33,469 bases of DNA. Source: Chloroflexota bacterium (GTDB lineage Bacteria; Chloroflexota; Dehalococcoidia; Bin125). Below the pieces are notes generated by a model, which ran no database searches, was not told the origin of the DNA, and was given only the letters and a program-made list of their open reading frames with translations. Positions 1 through 7,958 of the stretch are shown here, piece after piece. Made by a program: the position numbers and the translations under genes. The stretch spans positions 1 through 33,469 of the forward strand of contig QGNQ01000024.1 in NCBI GenBank assembly GCA_003228175.2. Direction: 5' to 3'. How positions within the stretch are numbered: position 1 is the stretch's first letter; every line of letters starts with the position of its first letter.

Positions 1-36
1 CGTCTCCGCTGCGGGCGTCTCCGCTGCGGGCGTCTC
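1..36. repeat. 15-bp tandem repeat at window start
   Basis: Two exact copies of cgtctccgctgcggg are followed by the first six bases of a third. On the minus strand they encode TPAAE units in the FtsY acidic head. The array is cut by the window edge. Confidence 0.8.
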
Positions 37-75
37 ATCCTGCTTGCCGCGGCGGAACCGGAAGATCTTCACCAT
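1..75 (-). CDS. ftsY: FtsY N-terminus (SRP receptor GTPase), partial
   Basis: Twenty-five codons are visible from an ATG at 75 down to the window edge, reading MVKIFRFRRGKQDE followed by TPAAE repeats. A short basic amphipathic start followed by an acidic, repetitive A-domain is typical of FtsY, the membrane receptor that docks ribosome-SRP complexes. The NG GTPase domain lies outside the window. The call rests mainly on position: rnc, smc and ftsY are neighbours on one strand in many bacteria, and this start lies 107 bp after the smc stop. A weak AGGCAAGG lies upstream of the ATG. The TPAAE repeat is encoded by an exact 15-bp tandem repeat. Confidence 0.6.
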   Translation of the reverse strand, partial: MVKIFRFRRGKQDETPAAETPAAET

Positions 76-182
76 GACGCGATCGTGCCTTGCCTATCTC
101 GAGTCTCGCCCTCTGCCAGGCGGTCGAGTCCGCCCTCAGAGTAGCCCCCGTACAACGCTGCTCGTCTGGATAGTAGGTGCAG

Positions 183-3100
183 TTAGTCGTCCAGATCGAG
201 ATCGGAGAGGCGCACCGAGAGCACCCGGCTGACGGAGTCCTCACCCATTGTGATCCCGTAGATGTTGTCAGCCTGCTCGATGGTGCGGCGGTTGTGTGTG
301 ATCACGACGAACTGCGAGTCGCCGGCCAGCTCCTTCAGCCCATCCACGAAGCGCACGACATTGGCTTCGTCCAGCGCCGCATCCACCTCATCCAAGACGG
401 AGAACGGCGCCGGGTTGACCTCCAGCATCGCGAAGAGCAGCGCCATCGCCGTCAATGACCGCTCCCCGCCCGAGAGCATCTGCAGGTTGTCGACCCGTTT
501 GCCGGGCGGACGTGCCACGATCTCCACGCCGCTGGCCTCGAAGTCGTCCTCGTCGGTCAGCACCAAGCGGCCGGTTCCGCCGCGGAACATAGTTTGGAAA
601 TAGCGGCGGAAATGCCGGTCGACTGCCTCAAATGTGGTCGTGAATCGATCCCGCACCAGCTGGCCGAGGTCCGCCTCGGCTTGCAGCATGCGCTGCTCCG
701 CCCCCTCCAGATCCTCGATCTGCCCACTCAGGAACTCGTGGCGCTCCTCGATCTCGCGGTACTCGGCGGCGGCATCCGGGTTGACGTTGCCCAGCCAGCG
801 CAGCCGCCCCCGCAGCGCGTCGATCCCTTCGCGGACCTCGGCCAGGGGTTCGCTCTCATCGAGTTCGTCATCCTGCTCAGGCTCGAGCGCGGAGTCCAGC
901 TCCTGCTCGGAGCCGCCAATCGCCCCGTTTCCGTGTCCGGCAGCCGCCAGGCCCGACGCCGGACTGCCGCCGCGAGTGGCCTCCGTGTCCTCGTCGCCGG
1001 AGATCGGATTCGCCGCCTCTTTGCGAAGACCAGCCGTCGCCAGCGTCGCGACCGCCGTTCCCCCCTCAACCTCCCCTACCGCCCCAGTCTCTGAGCCGAT
1101 CGCGTCCTCGTCGTCGCTCGCCCCGCCGCTCTCGCCTTCCGCCGAAACGCCTTCCACGGAAGCGCTCTCCGCGGAAGCGGTGTCCATGATCTCGCGGCCC
1201 AGCGGCGAGATCCGTCCGCGCGCATTGATCCGCAGTTCGTCGCTGACGAGCTGTTCGTCCAAGTGCGCCGTGGCGGCGGCCGTCTCATGCACGGCGCCTT
1301 CGGCCTGGACCAAGCTGCGTTCCGCCTCGATTAGTAACTTTTGCCTGCTCCGCAGAGCGCTCTGCAACCCCGGTTCTTCCTCCTGCAGCACTGCAACCGC
1401 CTTCGCCTCCTCACCGTCCTCGGCGGAGACGGCCGTGCTGGCGCGGCGCGCCTCAAGCAACTCTTGCTCTCGGTTCGCGATCGCGACGGTCAGCGTCTCC
1501 AACTCTTGTTCCAGCGAGGTCAGTTGCTGCTGACGCTGTGCGGCCTGCGCGCGGGCCCGGGCAATGGTCGCTTCGCGGGCGCGGATCGCCGACTGCAGCG
1601 CTTCCTGTTCGCCCTCCGCTGCCCGCATCGTGCTGGTGGCCGAGGCGGCGACGGCCGCCGCTTCCAGCCGTGCCGTTTCCGTCTCCGCAATCGACTCACT
1701 GCTGGGGCGGTCTCGATCGATCCGGCCGCGTTCGCCGCTGCGATCGTCTCGCGCCTTGGCGAGGACGCTGCTCTCTTCTGCCAGCTCCTGCGATCGGCGT
1801 TGATTGCGTTCCAACTCGGCTTCGGCGGCCTCCAGTTGGGCCAGAGTGCGCGTCATGTCGGCGCGGCGTGATCCCGCCTCATCTTGCGCTTGGAGCCTGA
1901 CGGCGGCGGCGGCTTCGCTGGCTTGCTCCGCGGCGCGCAGTTCCCGCTCCATCGCTTCCAAGTCAGCCTTGCGCCCCTCGATGTTGGCGCTCTCCGCCAG
2001 GGACCGTTCGAGTTGCTCAATCTCCTCGGGCAGTGCCTGCAGCTCGCTCTCGCGGCTGAACGTGCCCTGCTCCGAGGCCCGTCCGCCAGCCATGGCGCCG
2101 TTGGCGCGGAAGAGATTGCCATCGCGCGTCACCGCCGCGCCCAGCCCGCGGGCCGCCATCATCCGCGCCGCGTTCTCGTCTTCGACCACGATCGTGCGGC
2201 CCAGCAAAGTGTCGATCAGAGGCCGGTGCTCACTCTCGCACTTGACCAAGGCGGAGGCGATGCCGATCACGCCACGCTCCTCCTGGATCGCGAGCGGCGA
2301 ACGATGCTTGAGCCGGTCCAGCGGTAGCGTCACGATGCGCCCGGCGCGTTCACTGAGCAAGACCCGGATCGTCTGCATCGCTTCGTCCGTCGTCTCATAC
2401 ACCACCGCGTCGACGTAGTCCTCCAGCGCCGCCTCAATCGCGTGCTCCAGCCCGCTCGGCGCGCGCACCAGATGCCGCACGATCCCGATCACACCGGGGA
2501 TGCCGGTCTCCTCGCCATCCCGCGGTACGCCGCGGCTGCCGAACAACGCGCGCAAGCCCTGGTTGATCCCTTCGCTCTCGGCTTGCAGTTCGCCCAGCAT
2601 TTGCAGACGATCCCGCGCCCGCGTCAGCCGCCGCTCGCGGTCGGAGCGGGATGCTTCGAGGCCGCGCAGATGGGCGCTGGCCGCATAAAACTTGCGGCCC
2701 AGGTCCTCGCGCGCCGCGTGCGTCTGGGTCGCTTCCGCCCCCGCCTGGGCGGCGAGCCGCGCTGACTCAGCGGATTGCCGGTCGGCCTGCTCTTGGCTCT
2801 GCCGCAGCGTACCGATCCGGGCGCCCGTCTCTTCCTCTGCCTGATCCAGGGCTTCACGTTCGGCGCCGATCCGAAGCAGGCGCTGCTCCGACTCCTGTTC
2901 GGCGCGGTCGTAGTCGGCCAGCCGCTGTTCCGCCTCAAGCGCCCGACGCCGCAGCTCGTCCAGCTCGGCGCCACGCGCGGCCAGGGCCTTATCGGCGTCG
3001 CGCAACTCCTCGCGGGCGGTTTCGACCTCATGCGCGAGCGTCGCCGCTTCGTCAAAGGGCGGCGACGTCGGAGCGCCAGCCGCCGCTCGAGCCTCGATAG

Positions 3101-4154
3101 ATCCCTCCCCAGCGCTCTCGTCGCTTGCCCCGGACCCGGAGCCGCGAGTAGCTTCGTTCAGCGTCTCGTCTAACGATTGCAGATCCGCCCGCAGCTCCTC
3201 TCGACGCTGGCGCAACAAGCCCTGCCGCTGCCCCCCCATCTCCTGTTCGTGTTCCAACTCCAAGACCCGCGCCGCGCGACGGCGTTGCTCACTGCTCGCT
3301 TGCTCCAACGCCTCCCGCGCCTGCCGCATCGTCTCGCCCCAACGCTGCATCGCCGCGTCGGCGGTTCCCACGGCGCGGCGGCTGTTGGCCTGTTCCGCGC
3401 GGCGTTGGTCGTGCGTCGCCTGCCGCCCGGCCAGCTCGTTGCGCAGGCGACGCCATTCGCGACGGTAGTAGCGGCGCAGCGCCGCCTGCAGTTCCGCTTG
3501 CAGTTCGGCGTGCTGCAGGGCGCGCTTGGCCTGGCGTTCTAACCTGCGCAAGCGCGGCTCGATCTCCTCCACCAGGAGCCGGGCGCGGGCCAAGTTTTCG
3601 TGTGCCTGCTCGCGCTTGCGCCGCGCGTCGAGCATTTTCACGCGATGCCGCCGAACGTCGGCAACCTCCTCAATCATGCCCCGACGGTCCTCCGGCTTCA
3701 GCCGCAGCACCTCCTCCACCAAGCCCTGCCCCATCAACGCGTACGACTCCTGACCCAAGCCACTGCTGGTGAACAGCTCTTGGATGTCGCGCAGGCGCAC
3801 CCGGTTGTCGTTGATCAAAAACTCGGAGTCGCCGCTTCGGTGGACGCGCCGCGTCACGACCACCTCGTTGAAGTCGATCGGCAGCCAATGGCTGCTGTTA
3901 TCGAGCGTCAGCTTGACCTCTGCCAGGCCCGCCGGAGCGCGGGTCTCGGAACCGGAGAAGATCACGTCTTCCAGCTTCTTCGCGCGCATCTGCTTGTTGG
4001 CGGTCTCACCCATCACCCAACGCAGCGCATCCATGATGTTCGATTTGCCGGACCCGTTCGGCCCCACGATGGCGGTCACCCCAGAATCGAATTGGAAGAC
4101 GGTCTTCGTCGCGAACGACTTGTAGCCTTGGATATCGAGTCGCTTTAGTCGCAT
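183..4154 (-). CDS. smc: Chromosome segregation protein SMC
   Basis: SMC forms a dimeric ATPase ring that, with ScpA/ScpB, organises and segregates the chromosome. The N-terminal head carries Walker A GPNGSGKSN (residues 31-39). Two long Glu/Arg/Ala-rich coiled-coil arms flank a hinge near residues 530-680, where GIPGVIGIVRHL is visible. The C-terminal head has the LSGGERS signature (around 1224) and the Walker B segment FSVLDEVDAALDEAN. At 1323 residues it is longer than the usual roughly 1150-1200. The excess is explained by a Ser/Gly/Ala insertion at about 328-365 and a Gly/Ser/Glu-rich insertion of about 115 residues at 985-1102, both in the arms. The ATG at 4154 follows AGAGGGA. It lies 106 bp downstream of rnc and is probably co-transcribed with it. 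Confidence 0.97.
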   Translation of the reverse strand: MRLKRLDIQGYKSFATKTVFQFDSGVTAIVGPNGSGKSNIMDALRWVMGETANKQMRAKKLEDVIFSGSETRAPAGLAEVKLTLDNSSHWLPIDFNEVVVTRRVHRSGDSEFLINDNRVRLRDIQELFTSSGLGQESYALMGQGLVEEVLRLKPEDRRGMIEEVADVRRHRVKMLDARRKREQAHENLARARLLVEEIEPRLRRLERQAKRALQHAELQAELQAALRRYYRREWRRLRNELAGRQATHDQRRAEQANSRRAVGTADAAMQRWGETMRQAREALEQASSEQRRRAARVLELEHEQEMGGQRQGLLRQRREELRADLQSLDETLNEATRGSGSGASDESAGEGSIEARAAAGAPTSPPFDEAATLAHEVETAREELRDADKALAARGAELDELRRRALEAEQRLADYDRAEQESEQRLLRIGAEREALDQAEEETGARIGTLRQSQEQADRQSAESARLAAQAGAEATQTHAAREDLGRKFYAASAHLRGLEASRSDRERRLTRARDRLQMLGELQAESEGINQGLRALFGSRGVPRDGEETGIPGVIGIVRHLVRAPSGLEHAIEAALEDYVDAVVYETTDEAMQTIRVLLSERAGRIVTLPLDRLKHRSPLAIQEERGVIGIASALVKCESEHRPLIDTLLGRTIVVEDENAARMMAARGLGAAVTRDGNLFRANGAMAGGRASEQGTFSRESELQALPEEIEQLERSLAESANIEGRKADLEAMERELRAAEQASEAAAAVRLQAQDEAGSRRADMTRTLAQLEAAEAELERNQRRSQELAEESSVLAKARDDRSGERGRIDRDRPSSESIAETETARLEAAAVAASATSTMRAAEGEQEALQSAIRAREATIARARAQAAQRQQQLTSLEQELETLTVAIANREQELLEARRASTAVSAEDGEEAKAVAVLQEEEPGLQSALRSRQKLLIEAERSLVQAEGAVHETAAATAHLDEQLVSDELRINARGRISPLGREIMDTASAESASVEGVSAEGESGGASDDEDAIGSETGAVGEVEGGTAVATLATAGLRKEAANPISGDEDTEATRGGSPASGLAAAGHGNGAIGGSEQELDSALEPEQDDELDESEPLAEVREGIDALRGRLRWLGNVNPDAAAEYREIEERHEFLSGQIEDLEGAEQRMLQAEADLGQLVRDRFTTTFEAVDRHFRRYFQTMFRGGTGRLVLTDEDDFEASGVEIVARPPGKRVDNLQMLSGGERSLTAMALLFAMLEVNPAPFSVLDEVDAALDEANVVRFVDGLKELAGDSQFVVITHNRRTIEQADNIYGITMGEDSVSRVLSVRLSDLDLDD

Positions 4155-4169
4155 CGTTCCCTCTTCTGG

Positions 4170-4245
4170 AGCCTCTTTACTGAGAATGGCCTCTTCCTGA
4201 ACTGGGCCTCGACATGAGGATCGGCCTCGTTCTGCGGATGGCCTT
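4170..4245. repeat. Phased GAGGCC repeats between rnc and smc
   Basis: Five copies of a GAGGCY-type hexamer (as read on minus) recur at spacings of 18, 17, 18 and 17 bp, at about 4170, 4188, 4205, 4223 and 4240. The intervening bases are not conserved. The array fills the rnc-smc gap. No promoter is obvious there. Confidence 0.45.
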
Positions 4246-4260
4246 CGCCATAGGAGGGCG

Positions 4261-5031
4261 TCATGAGATGGCGTCCACGGGCAAGCCGCTCAGCGCCAGC
4301 TCCGCCGCCACCTTCTCCGCCGCCTGTTTGCTCTTGCCTTCGCCGCTGGCCAGCACTCGGCCGTCCAGCCGCACCTCCACCGTGAATTCGCGATCGTGCG
4401 CCGGGCCGCGCTCGTCGACGGTGCGATAACTGGGCGCCATCCGCCACTGCGCCTGGCAGGCCTGTTGCAAGACGCTCTTCGGGTCGCGCTGGAGCCCCGC
4501 GATCCCGATCGCCTCCATCTGCGCCGCCAGCGCACGGAAGATGAATCGTTGCGCCGCGCGCTGGCCGCCGTCCAGGTAGATCGCCCCAATGATCGCTTCG
4601 CAGGTCCGGCCCAGGATCGCCGGTCGCTCACGCCCTTTTTGCGCCTCCACCCCCCGGCCCATGACCAGGTAGCGTCCCAAATCGAACTCCGTCGCCACGT
4701 GGGCCAGCGTCTCATTGCGAACCAGCAGCGATCGCACCTCTGTCAGCCAGCCCTCGTTCGCGTGCGGGTATTCGTCGTACAGCCGCCGCGCGATCACCGA
4801 TCCCAAGATCGAATCGCCCAAGAACTCCAGACGCTCGTTGGACTCCACGCGCTGGTCCGGGTTCTCATTGAGATAGGAGCGATGGACCAAGGCCGAGCGC
4901 AGCAGCGCCGGATCTTTGAAGCTATGTCCGAGGCGTTTCGCAAGCAGGTCGTAGCGACGACTGGCGGCGCCCTTGCCTCTCGCCGCCGCCGTGCTGCTTG
5001 TCTGCGCTTCGCTCGCGGTCACGCCTACCAC
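4261..5031 (-). CDS. rnc: Ribonuclease III
   Basis: RNase III cleaves double-stranded RNA, including rRNA precursors. The catalytic domain holds the signature NERLEFLGD (residues 65-73), with metal/catalytic candidates E66, E69, D73 and E93. The second acidic cluster reads GRTCEAIIGAIYLDGG: E145 is present, but the position equal to E. coli D114 is R142, which is unexpected. A dsRNA-binding domain occupies about 183-250 and ends with the usual GxGxSKQAAEKxAA motif. The GTG at 5031 is the longest start. A second GTG at 5022 has a better-placed AGGTGG and may be the real one. The gene leads the rnc-smc-ftsY group and faces away from the cca group across a 188-bp gap. Confidence 0.95.
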   Translation of the reverse strand: MVGVTASEAQTSSTAAARGKGAASRRYDLLAKRLGHSFKDPALLRSALVHRSYLNENPDQRVESNERLEFLGDSILGSVIARRLYDEYPHANEGWLTEVRSLLVRNETLAHVATEFDLGRYLVMGRGVEAQKGRERPAILGRTCEAIIGAIYLDGGQRAAQRFIFRALAAQMEAIGIAGLQRDPKSVLQQACQAQWRMAPSYRTVDERGPAHDREFTVEVRLDGRVLASGEGKSKQAAEKVAAELALSGLPVDAIS

Positions 5032-5219
5032 CTAACCTGTAGCGGTGCGGCGCCGAACGCCTCGCACACCAGCAGCGCTTCTCGCCCAACCCGGGCGCGA
5101 GATCGGATGACGGCTTGGGGGCGGCGAGAACAATTCAAAACGACTAACCGCCTATTCACCTACGCAGTTTAGGATGGTCAGCCCCTCACGTCGCGCCAGG
5201 TTTTGTATCCCTGTCGCTT

Positions 5220-6638
5220 ATGATCCGCATCTCATGGACTCCTCGCCCACGCCTTATGCCTCACATTATGACTAATTCTGAGCTCCTCGTGATGTTCCAT
5301 CGAATAGTCGAGGCATCCCCATCGCGTCGAACCCTATTCGAAGCCACCTTGGTCGAGGCGAATGCGCGGCGCCTGCACTGCTACTTGGTCGGCGGCGCGG
5401 TCCGGGACCTGATCCGGGGCCACTGGTCGGACTCGCACTCCAACGCCGCCGCCGACCACGACATCGATATCGACATCGCCTGTGAAGGCGATGCCATCGC
5501 CCTGGCGCGTGCCGTCACCGACAGGCTCGGCGCGACTCTTCACACGCATTCAAATTTTGGCACCGCGACCCTGGAACTCGGCGATTCCCGCATCGATCTG
5601 GCTCGCACGCGACGCGAGCACTATCTCCGTGCTGGGGCTTTGCCTGAAGTGGAGCCCGCGGGCATTGACGCGGATCTTGCCCGCCGCGACTTCACCGTCA
5701 ACGCCATGGCCCTGAGCCTGACGACTGAGCTTGGCGAGGACGGCGAGACTGAGCCTCAGGCCGGGACCGTGGTCGACCACTTCGGCGGCGTCCGCGATCT
5801 GGAGCGCGGACTGATCCGCATCCTCCACGACAGCTCCTTCCAGGACGACCCCACCCGTCTCATCCGTGCCTGCCGCTACGCGGCGCGTCTGAAGGGCCGT
5901 TTCGCTCCCGCCACGTCCCGCGCCGCCCGCCGCGACATTGAATTCCTCGGCCGGTTGTCGAACGGACGCTTCGGCGATGCCTGGCGGCTGTTGATCGCCG
6001 ATCCGGCGGCCTCCGGCGCGCTGGTCCAGGCCCGCCGTCTGCGGATCAGCCAGACCTGGCTACCGGGCTGGCAGGTGACTCGCATCCTGGCGGCCCACCA
6101 GAACCCAGCGCTCGCCCGTCATTGGAATGTGGAGCCCGCGCAGTTCTATTGGGCACTGACCGGTCTCAGCGCCGCCGGCGCCGCGCCGCTGGACGAGATC
6201 CCGCAGCGATGTGCTCTGACCAAAGCAGAGCGGCGGGCACTGGACGCTGGAGGCGCACTGCGCGCGGCGAAATCTGGTCTCGGGCGGCGCTCCGCGCCGC
6301 TCTCGCGAATCGTCGCGACGCTGCGCCGGGAGCCTGCCGCCGCCACGGCCGCCGCCAGCGTTCTCTGGCGCGGCGTGGCCGGCCATCGCAGCGAGGCCTT
6401 CGTCGATACCTGGCAATACGTCAGATCGCCGCTGTCCGCGCCGCGCTTGATCGAGCTGGGGGTCGTGCCGGGCCCCGCGCTCGGTGGCTGGTTGGACGCC
6501 CTCCGCAACGCCGTCTTGGACGGCAACCTGCCGCCGGATGGCAGCGCTGAAGCGGAGCGTTGGATACAATCGCGTCGTCGCCTACCGCCCTCCCCACGGG
6601 GGTCCAGAGCGAAGCCAGAGAAAGAGACTGAGCCGTGA
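5220..6638 (+). CDS. cca: CCA-adding enzyme / poly(A) polymerase family nucleotidyltransferase
   Basis: This is a class II nucleotidyltransferase that adds or repairs tRNA 3'-CCA ends, or adds poly(A). The N-terminal catalytic domain shows YLVGGAVRDLI, an HDIDIDI metal-binding strand, RRDFTVNAMAL (the ribose/base-selection region), and DDPTRLIRACRYAARL at the start of the neck. There is a small insertion (RGHWSDSHSNAAAD) between the GG motif and the DxD strand. The body and tail domains are poorly conserved, as is usual. No HD domain motif is evident. The start is uncertain: ATG 5220, 5256 and 5268 are all in frame and none has a strong ribosome binding site. The stop overlaps the GTG of the next gene. 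The Cca versus PcnB activity cannot be settled from motifs alone, although the tRNAs in this window have encoded CCA. Confidence 0.88.
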   Translation: MIRISWTPRPRLMPHIMTNSELLVMFHRIVEASPSRRTLFEATLVEANARRLHCYLVGGAVRDLIRGHWSDSHSNAAADHDIDIDIACEGDAIALARAVTDRLGATLHTHSNFGTATLELGDSRIDLARTRREHYLRAGALPEVEPAGIDADLARRDFTVNAMALSLTTELGEDGETEPQAGTVVDHFGGVRDLERGLIRILHDSSFQDDPTRLIRACRYAARLKGRFAPATSRAARRDIEFLGRLSNGRFGDAWRLLIADPAASGALVQARRLRISQTWLPGWQVTRILAAHQNPALARHWNVEPAQFYWALTGLSAAGAAPLDEIPQRCALTKAERRALDAGGALRAAKSGLGRRSAPLSRIVATLRREPAAATAAASVLWRGVAGHRSEAFVDTWQYVRSPLSAPRLIELGVVPGPALGGWLDALRNAVLDGNLPPDGSAEAERWIQSRRRLPPSPRGSRAKPEKETEP

Positions 6639-6988
6639 CGCAACCGCTACCGGATGTCGAAGACGGCCCCTGCACTGTCTGTGGAGAGCAAACGGAGGCC
6701 GGCGCCGCCGCGATTTGCAATGGCTGCGGCAAGACCTATCACCTCGTGCTCACCCAGAACACGGAAGGCAAGGACTGCGGCGAGGTCTGGCTCAACGAGG
6801 AGTTCCTCGCCCTGGAGTTTGGCTGCGCCCGCTGCCTCGCCGAACAGCGTGGCGAACAAGGCGGCCAGTTAGACCCACCACCTGCGGCTCCACCACCTGC
6901 CCCCCCCGATCCGGGACCGCCACAACGAATCCGCGTCAAGCACCAAGGAATCAGCGCCCGCGACATCGTGCGACGGAAGCGGCGCTAG
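6635..6988 (+). CDS. Small RING/PHD-like zinc-binding protein
   Basis: A 117-aa protein translated from GTG 6635, which overlaps the cca stop as GTGA, so coupling is likely. Residues 13-67 hold C13-x2-C16, C28-x2-C31, H36, C48 and C64-x2-C67. That is eight potential zinc ligands in a cross-brace order resembling PHD or prokaryotic RING fingers. The remainder is a proline-rich linker (about 77-95) and a basic tail ending IVRRKRR. I do not recognise the family with certainty. The basic tail suggests a nucleic acid or membrane-surface partner. Close packing between cca and a membrane gene suggests co-expression, not necessarily a common pathway. Confidence 0.7.
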   Translation: MTQPLPDVEDGPCTVCGEQTEAGAAAICNGCGKTYHLVLTQNTEGKDCGEVWLNEEFLALEFGCARCLAEQRGEQGGQLDPPPAAPPPAPPDPGPPQRIRVKHQGISARDIVRRKRR

Positions 6989-6990
6989 CC

Positions 6991-7431
6991 ATGCCCCGTC
7001 AGCGCCGCCGCCGCCGTCGTCAGGCTGCCACTGCTCAAGCCGGCGCTTCACCGACACAGGCCAACGCTGCCTCCGCCCGCGAACGTCGCCGTCCCCTGTC
7101 CACTGCGTCATCCAAATCAAACGGGCCCACTGCGGCCGGTCGCTCTCGCTGGCTCCCGACTCTCGGGGTGGCCTTCGCTTTTTCGCTCGGGCTCTGGCTG
7201 GGCGGCCTGCTCTCCGTCACCGACACCGCCAGCGCGGTGGCGCTGTTGGGCGGCGTCGTCGGCCTGGGGCTGACTACGGCCAGGATGCTGCGTCACTGGA
7301 TCGTGCGGCGTCGCATCCAGGCCATCCGCCAACACCGCGACCGCCAAGACCAACTCGCCGATCAAGAAGAGCGGCGACAGCGCTACAGCGTCCCCGCCAC
7401 TACGCCGGGCTCGGCCAGACCGGCGGACTAG
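6991..7431 (+). CDS. Small membrane protein with basic N-terminus
   Basis: This 146-aa protein starts at ATG 6991, 2 bp after the previous stop, with GGAAG upstream. The reading frame is open much further upstream, but that part is a shadow of cca and the zinc protein. The N-terminal 50 residues are very basic (PRQRRRRRRQ) and low in complexity. Two hydrophobic segments follow, WLPTLGVAFAFSLGLWLGGLL and a second around ASAVALLGGVVGLGLTTARM, and then a basic, charged tail. The topology looks like a hairpin with both ends cytoplasmic. No family is recognised. Confidence 0.65.
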   Translation: MPRQRRRRRRQAATAQAGASPTQANAASARERRRPLSTASSKSNGPTAAGRSRWLPTLGVAFAFSLGLWLGGLLSVTDTASAVALLGGVVGLGLTTARMLRHWIVRRRIQAIRQHRDRQDQLADQEERRQRYSVPATTPGSARPAD

Positions 7432-7450
7432 GGCGCCGGCTAGCTACGCC

Positions 7451-7507
7451 TCAGTTGGCTCGCCCTCAGTTGGCCAACGGGTCAGTTGGCTAGCGCGTCA
7501 GTTGGAT
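7451..7507. repeat. Four direct repeats of tcagttggct
   Basis: Near-identical decamers tcagttggc/a begin at 7451, 7466, 7482 and 7498 (spacing 15, 16, 16). The last two lie within or overlap the end of the minus-strand flavoprotein gene: tca 7482-7484 is its stop, and they encode its PTDALAN end. The others continue past the stop into the convergent gap after the plus-strand membrane gene. This looks like a small tandem duplication that moved the stop codon. Confidence 0.6.
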
Positions 7508-7916
7508 AGCCATCCGCGCCCACGCCCGCGACCGAATCCAATTGCACGACGATCGCCGTGCCGCCGCGCTCCGGGTCGCGCTCCTGCTCCCCCGCCACCA
7601 TGCCGTCGTAGACAGCGCTGCGGCGCGGCTCGCTTGACTCGATCCACGCTCGGCCACTGCACATGAAGAAGTTCCGCGTACTGAAGTCGCCGTAGGTCAG
7701 CACGACCTTCGGCTGCAACGCGATCGACTTCGCCAAACTGCCCTCGGGGTTCCTCGTCCACAGCACCAGCTCATCGGATCCGTCCGACTGCACACTGCCG
7801 CGGAAACTGACGTTGGGTTCGCCCCCGGGCGTCACGGCTGAGATGGTGATGCACTGACCGCTCATCAGTGCCCCGTTGATCGCTTCCTGCATCGCCTCGG
7901 AAATCTCGATCGCCAT
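7482..7916 (-). CDS. Pyridoxamine 5'-phosphate oxidase-like split-barrel flavoprotein
   Basis: A 144-aa protein with the layout of the FMN- or F420-binding split-barrel family. It has a short N-terminal helix, the strand segment ITISAVTPGGEPNVSFRGS, then LVLWTRNPEGSLAKSI (phosphate/cofactor-contact region), then a strand ending in a substrate-side segment SGRAWIE. The exact substrate cannot be read from sequence. Such proteins range from PNP oxidases to heme- or F420-dependent reductases. The ATG at 7916 follows GGAGAGG. It is the last gene of the minus-strand group dinG-GNAT-flavoprotein and converges with the cca group. Confidence 0.75.
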   Translation of the reverse strand: MAIEISEAMQEAINGALMSGQCITISAVTPGGEPNVSFRGSVQSDGSDELVLWTRNPEGSLAKSIALQPKVVLTYGDFSTRNFFMCSGRAWIESSEPRRSAVYDGMVAGEQERDPERGGTAIVVQLDSVAGVGADGYPTDALAN

Positions 7917-7958
7917 CGCATCCTCTCCGGCGCTTCTCTTACCTGTTTCCGGCTCTCC

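Noticed and set aside
594-1533. Long plus-strand frames antisense to smc (166 and 299 aa)
   Set aside because: They are Ser/Arg/Pro-rich shadows of the smc codons with no ribosome binding site or recognisable motif.
5032-5219. Promoters in the divergent rnc/cca gap
   Set aside because: Several hexamers (for example TAGGAT and TTGAAT) occur but none pairs with a partner at acceptable spacing.
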